Shown: positions 4,944 through 6,269 of the stretch, in pieces
How positions within the stretch are numbered: the first letter of the stretch is position 1
Layout of the letters: every line of letters begins with the position of its first letter
Source: Paramuribaculum sp.
GTDB lineage: Bacteria; Bacteroidota; Bacteroidia; Bacteroidales; Muribaculaceae
Assembly: GCA_029062075.1 (NCBI GenBank)
Contig: JAIDQW010000079.1
Span: 1-6,269, forward strand
Length of the DNA: 6,269 bases
Direction: 5' to 3'
Notes under the pieces: generated by a model
Databases searched by the model: none
Seen by the model: only the letters and a program-made list of their open reading frames with translations
Told to the model about the DNA's origin: nothing
Position numbers and translations under genes: made by a program

Positions 4944-6269
4944 ATGTCAAATATCGGCAAAATACTTGTAATTGATGACAATCGAGGCATTCTTACCGCC
5001 TTACGTTTGCTACTGAAAAGCAGGGGATTTGAAGTGGAAACCTTTAGGGATCCTGCAATTGTTCCCCTGACAGAACTGGCAGTGGCTTCTGCTGTGCTTC
5101 TTGATATGAATTTTAAGTCGGTGGTAACTAATGGCAACGAAGGTCTATTTTGGCTTAATAGATTCAAAAATGTTGCTCCGCAAACACCTGTAATATTAAT
5201 GACTGCATTTGCAGAAATTAATCTTGCAGTAAAAGGTATAAAAGAAGGAGCGGTTGATTTTATTGTCAAACCATGGGACAATGAGAGGTTAATTAAAACA
5301 ATTGAAGCTATTGTCGTCGGTATAAAGAAGAAAGCCGATACAAGTTCTTTTACCGGTTCTATGATTTGGGGAAATTCTCCTCAGATGAAGCATTTGCTTG
5401 ACACCGTTTCTAAAGTGTCGCCCACCAATGCCAATGTCCTGATTTTAGGAGAAAATGGCACTGGAAAAGGATTACTGGCTCAGGAAATACACCGCCGTTC
5501 AAAAAGATCATCAAAAGAGATGCACTCTATTGATGTTGGTTCTATTCCGGATACATTATTTGAAAGCGAACTCTTCGGATATGTTAAGGGCGCCTTCACC
5601 GGAGCCACTTCTACCCGGCAGGGAAAAATCGAAGACGCATCAGGTAGCACTTTATTTCTTGATGAAATTACCAATCTGCCTATTCACCTGCAAATAAAGT
5701 TGCTGTCAGTATTGCAGAACAGAACATTAACCAGATTGGGGAACAACAAACTTATACCTGTGGATATAAGACTGATTTGTGCAACCAATGGCAACATTTC
5801 CGAGATGGTTAAAAACGGTAGTTTTAGAGAAGATTTGTACTATCGCATCAATACCATAGTTCTCAATCTGTTACCTTTAAGAGAAAGACAAGAAGATATT
5901 CCGGAACTTGTGAAAGCGTTCATCAAAGAATTTGGTGAGGAATATGATAAACCGGAAGTTTCTATTGATGATGCGGCAATGGACAAAATTCTCCGGTATT
6001 CGTTTCCCGGGAATATCCGTGAACTCAGGCATTTAATAGAGCAGGCTGTTATTCTCTCCGAGGAAGGATTAATCAAGGCTCGGGATATATCAATAGATGC
6101 TTCCAAAGAGACAGTCGATATATCTCATTCCGGAACAATTGCAGAAATGGAAAAGAAAATGATTAAAGCTGCCATGGTTGAATGTGGTGGAAACTTAAGT
6201 GAAGTTGCATCCAGGTTGGGTATAACCAGACAGACTCTATATAATAAAATCAAGCGAATGGGGCTATGA
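4944..6269 (+). CDS. NtrC-family sigma-54-dependent response regulator (receiver, AAA+, Fis-type HTH)
   Basis: This is a DNA-binding activator that should open RpoN promoters after phosphorylation by a partner histidine kinase. It has 441 residues in three domains. The receiver (about 5-125) has acidic D11/D12, phosphoacceptor D54 in LLDMNF, T87 and K109 in VKPW. The AAA+ domain (about 138-375) has Walker A GENGTGKG at 169-176, the sigma-54 contact loop GAFTGA at 216-221, Walker B LFLDE with D240/E241, arginines R294 and R301 in FREDLYYRIN, and R359 in PGNIREL. The Fis-type helix-turn-helix (about 416-440) reads GNLSEVASRLGITRQTLYNKIKRMG. The intact GAFTGA loop means it should be a true sigma-54 activator. 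The start at 4944 is well placed, as MSNIGKILVIDDN is a normal receiver beginning and no other start fits. It is divergent from the ABC operon, its likely target. The stop at 6267-6269 overlaps an ATG at 6266, a possible start of a downstream gene. Confidence 0.96.
   Translation: MSNIGKILVIDDNRGILTALRLLLKSRGFEVETFRDPAIVPLTELAVASAVLLDMNFKSVVTNGNEGLFWLNRFKNVAPQTPVILMTAFAEINLAVKGIKEGAVDFIVKPWDNERLIKTIEAIVVGIKKKADTSSFTGSMIWGNSPQMKHLLDTVSKVSPTNANVLILGENGTGKGLLAQEIHRRSKRSSKEMHSIDVGSIPDTLFESELFGYVKGAFTGATSTRQGKIEDASGSTLFLDEITNLPIHLQIKLLSVLQNRTLTRLGNNKLIPVDIRLICATNGNISEMVKNGSFREDLYYRINTIVLNLLPLRERQEDIPELVKAFIKEFGEEYDKPEVSIDDAAMDKILRYSFPGNIRELRHLIEQAVILSEEGLIKARDISIDASKETVDISHSGTIAEMEKKMIKAAMVECGGNLSEVASRLGITRQTLYNKIKRMGL

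Noticed and set aside
4940..5281. 113-codon minus-strand frame over the receiver domain
   Set aside because: It is antisense to a well-supported receiver domain and its composition is low-complexity Ser/Thr/Ile, as expected of a shadow frame.
5455..6106. Further shadow frames inside the AAA+ domain on both strands
   Set aside because: All overlap conserved AAA+ motifs in another frame, and none has a protein-like composition or start signal.
1..6269. Search for CRISPR arrays, tRNA, rRNA, insertion sequences, att sites or phage genes
   Set aside because: No regularly spaced long repeats, no transposase or integrase motifs and no RNA gene signatures were seen. Coding sequence fills almost the whole window except 4733-4943.

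Overview
The window looks chromosomal and comes from a member of the Bacteroidetes, most likely the order Bacteroidales. Three things point there: the low-to-moderate GC content, a clear match to the Bacteroides-type primary promoter box TAnnTTTG, and the protein styles. The latter include a double-FtsX permease ending in the NPVxxLR signature and an NtrC-type regulator of the kind often found beside such ABC transporters in this group. Genus and species cannot be told from the sequence alone.

Layout. (1) Positions 44-1735, plus strand: an intact inner-membrane phosphoethanolamine transferase of the EptA/MCR fold. (2) Positions 4732 down to 1737, minus strand: a two-gene ABC transporter operon. 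The 769-residue permease with two FtsX-type halves comes first, followed after 11 bases by the 224-residue MacB/LolD-type ATPase. The ATPase gene and the transferase gene converge with one base between their stop codons. (3) Positions 4733-4943: a 211-base divergent regulatory region. (4) Positions 4944-6269, plus strand: a complete NtrC-family sigma-54-dependent response regulator. Its stop codon is the last base of the window and overlaps an ATG that could start the next gene.

How the parts may work together. A sigma-54 activator faces away from an ABC operon. On the operon side, the intergenic region holds a partial -24/-12 element (TGGCAT-N5-ATGAA) 50 bases upstream of the permease start. 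Two sets of direct repeats lie behind it, at distances suited to an activator site. No TAnnTTTG box faces the operon, while a perfect one faces the regulator. The simplest model is that the phosphorylated regulator, probably driven by a histidine kinase encoded just beyond the window, switches on the ABC transporter through RpoN. The transporter type (periplasmic domains on both permease halves, MacB-like ATPase) and the neighbouring lipid A modifying enzyme suggest an envelope-stress or antimicrobial-peptide response. That role is inference and is not shown by the sequence.

No RNA genes, mobile elements, CRISPR arrays or pseudogenes were seen. The proteins belong to known families. The least ordinary content is the regulatory DNA at 4757-4943, including a promoter box so close to the regulator's ATG that its mRNA may be almost leaderless.
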